Positions 31,926-32,605 of a stretch of DNA of 32,605 nt are shown here, one piece after another. The notes under the pieces were generated by a model. That model was not told where the DNA came from. It ran no database searches and saw only the letters and a program-made list of their open reading frames with translations. Each line of letters begins with the position of its first letter. The stretch's first letter is position 1. The stretch covers positions 1 through 32,605 of the forward strand of contig SFPL01000070.1 of NCBI GenBank assembly GCA_004551905.1, read 5' to 3'. The translations under genes were made by a program, and so were the position numbers. This stretch comes from Lentisphaeraceae bacterium. GTDB taxonomy: Bacteria > Verrucomicrobiota > Kiritimatiellia > RFP12 > UBA1067.

Positions 31926-32605
31926 AGACATTAATTATTGTTGGCGTTGCGATGTTTGTCCTAAAGGTTGCACTTGCGGGCATCCCAAAACATAGCGCGA
32001 CATATTATGAGGCTATAAAACCAGAAGTGCAGGAGGCTCAGCGCAATGGAGCCAAAGCCAAAATAGTTTATCGTGTTGTAGATGATACGGGAACCCCAAT
32101 CACAAACACTGTCGTTCAAGGCACATGGCAGAATGACTATCCACGAAAGACGTGGAAGGAAAATTTTGTTACGGATGATAAAGGTGTGTTTGTTGCAAAG
32201 GGCAAAGTCGGGGGGAAATTCTCGTGTCATATATGGAAAGCCGGTTATTATTCTTCCTGTGCTGGCGTTAACTTCCATTGGCGCGAAGGGGTTTCACCAC
32301 TGGTCAAGGATGGTAAGTGGCAACCATATGGTGAGGTGAAAACGATTATCTTGAAGAGGAAAAAGAACCCCATAGACCTGCAGTGCCATGTCTGGGGAAG
32401 CTGTGGATATAACGCTCCGGTGACAAATGAATGGGTAGGACTTGATTTCGAAAAAGGTCAATGGTGCTCGCCATACGGTGCAGGCGAGCATGAGGATGCC
32501 CTTGTGAGGTTTAGCGGTGCAGTGATAGATGATTTCACATGGGATACCGTAACTGAGGTCTCGTTTACGAATGTTCCGTATGCAGGGTATTATGAGATGT
32601 CAAAG
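31922..32605 (+). CDS. exported partner protein, low GC, cut by the window end
   Basis: The gene is open to the right edge (228 codons so far, no stop seen). It starts with ATG 31922, overlapping the giant gene's stop in ATGA. MKTLIIVGVAMFVLKVALAG is a clear signal peptide. Residues about 40-110 resemble a carboxypeptidase-regulatory/Ig-like module: IVYRVVDDTGTPITNTVV, then VTDDKGVFVAKG and KAGYYSS. Later parts are rich in Trp/Tyr (CHVWGSCGYNAP, VPYAGYYEM), with several Cys. I recognise no named family. Sample lines count about 43-45% GC, and codons such as ATA, TTA and AAA are frequent, unlike the rest of the window. This suggests recent acquisition together with the end of its neighbour. 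Its role as a bound partner, chaperone or immunity factor is only a hypothesis. Confidence 0.75.
   Translation, partial: MKTLIIVGVAMFVLKVALAGIPKHSATYYEAIKPEVQEAQRNGAKAKIVYRVVDDTGTPITNTVVQGTWQNDYPRKTWKENFVTDDKGVFVAKGKVGGKFSCHIWKAGYYSSCAGVNFHWREGVSPLVKDGKWQPYGEVKTIILKRKKNPIDLQCHVWGSCGYNAPVTNEWVGLDFEKGQWCSPYGAGEHEDALVRFSGAVIDDFTWDTVTEVSFTNVPYAGYYEMSK

Noticed and set aside
31961..32491. Minus-strand frames and an alternative plus frame (32082-32339) at the right end
   Set aside because: They overlap the coupled, signal-peptide-bearing frame from 31922, which is open to the window edge and explains the sequence better.
1..32605. CRISPR arrays, insertion sequences, tRNA genes, prophage genes
   Set aside because: I saw no regularly spaced repeats, transposase motifs, tRNA cloverleaf with T-loop sequence or phage proteins in the window.

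Overview
This is a GC-rich (roughly two-thirds G+C by eye) bacterial chromosomal stretch in which every supported gene lies on the + strand. The RND efflux envelope machinery, Tat-type lipoprotein, Tad/Flp parts, a class I polyamine-type ABC transporter, a GH95 fucosidase and a very large secreted thrombospondin-type-3 protein point to a Gram-negative, glycan-degrading organism. The combination fits an uncultured Kiritimatiellota/Verrucomicrobiota-like (PVC) bacterium, but that is an inference from gene content and promoter style. No rRNA or other phylogenetic marker was aligned.

Region 1 (1-425) has no gene. It holds three consecutive strong hairpins at the very left edge (possibly the end of a structured RNA), a short intergenic repeat motif and two -10-like boxes. 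Region 2 (426-9513) carries a SAM methyltransferase, a YbgC-type thioesterase and then a tightly packed string: glyS, a secreted GH95 fucosidase, proC, nadD fused to a ferredoxin:thioredoxin-reductase-like Cys domain, tcdA, a HAD phosphatase and an MTA/SAH nucleosidase. Most of these genes overlap by 1-4 nt. A small broken gene ends the region.

Region 3 (9550-18041) is a TetR/AcrR-regulated RND tripartite efflux locus with a perfect palindromic operator over its promoter. Between the membrane-fusion gene and the pump lie a Tat-exported metallophosphoesterase, a 15-bp hairpin and two tiny single-TM ORFs. The outer-membrane factor runs, with a 4-nt gap, into region 4 (18046-21229): a reduced Tad/Flp set of CpaB, an FHA-CpaF fusion ATPase and a short TadB.

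Region 5 (21236-27415) contains potABC (no potD adjacent), ruvB, a small secreted protein and two DUF21 membrane proteins. Region 6 (27432-32605) has a 1492-residue exported protein with TSP3 repeats, a Cys cluster, a dockerin/EF-hand-like loop and a C-terminal alpha/beta-hydrolase domain. It overlaps by 4 nt a second exported protein that runs off the window. The end of the giant gene and all of its partner have markedly lower GC.

Several transcription units start with an extended -10 box (TGnTATAAT) placed only 6-10 nt before the ATG and without a Shine-Dalgarno sequence, implying leaderless mRNAs. Genes inside the operons instead use Shine-Dalgarno sites or ATGA/GTGA overlaps.
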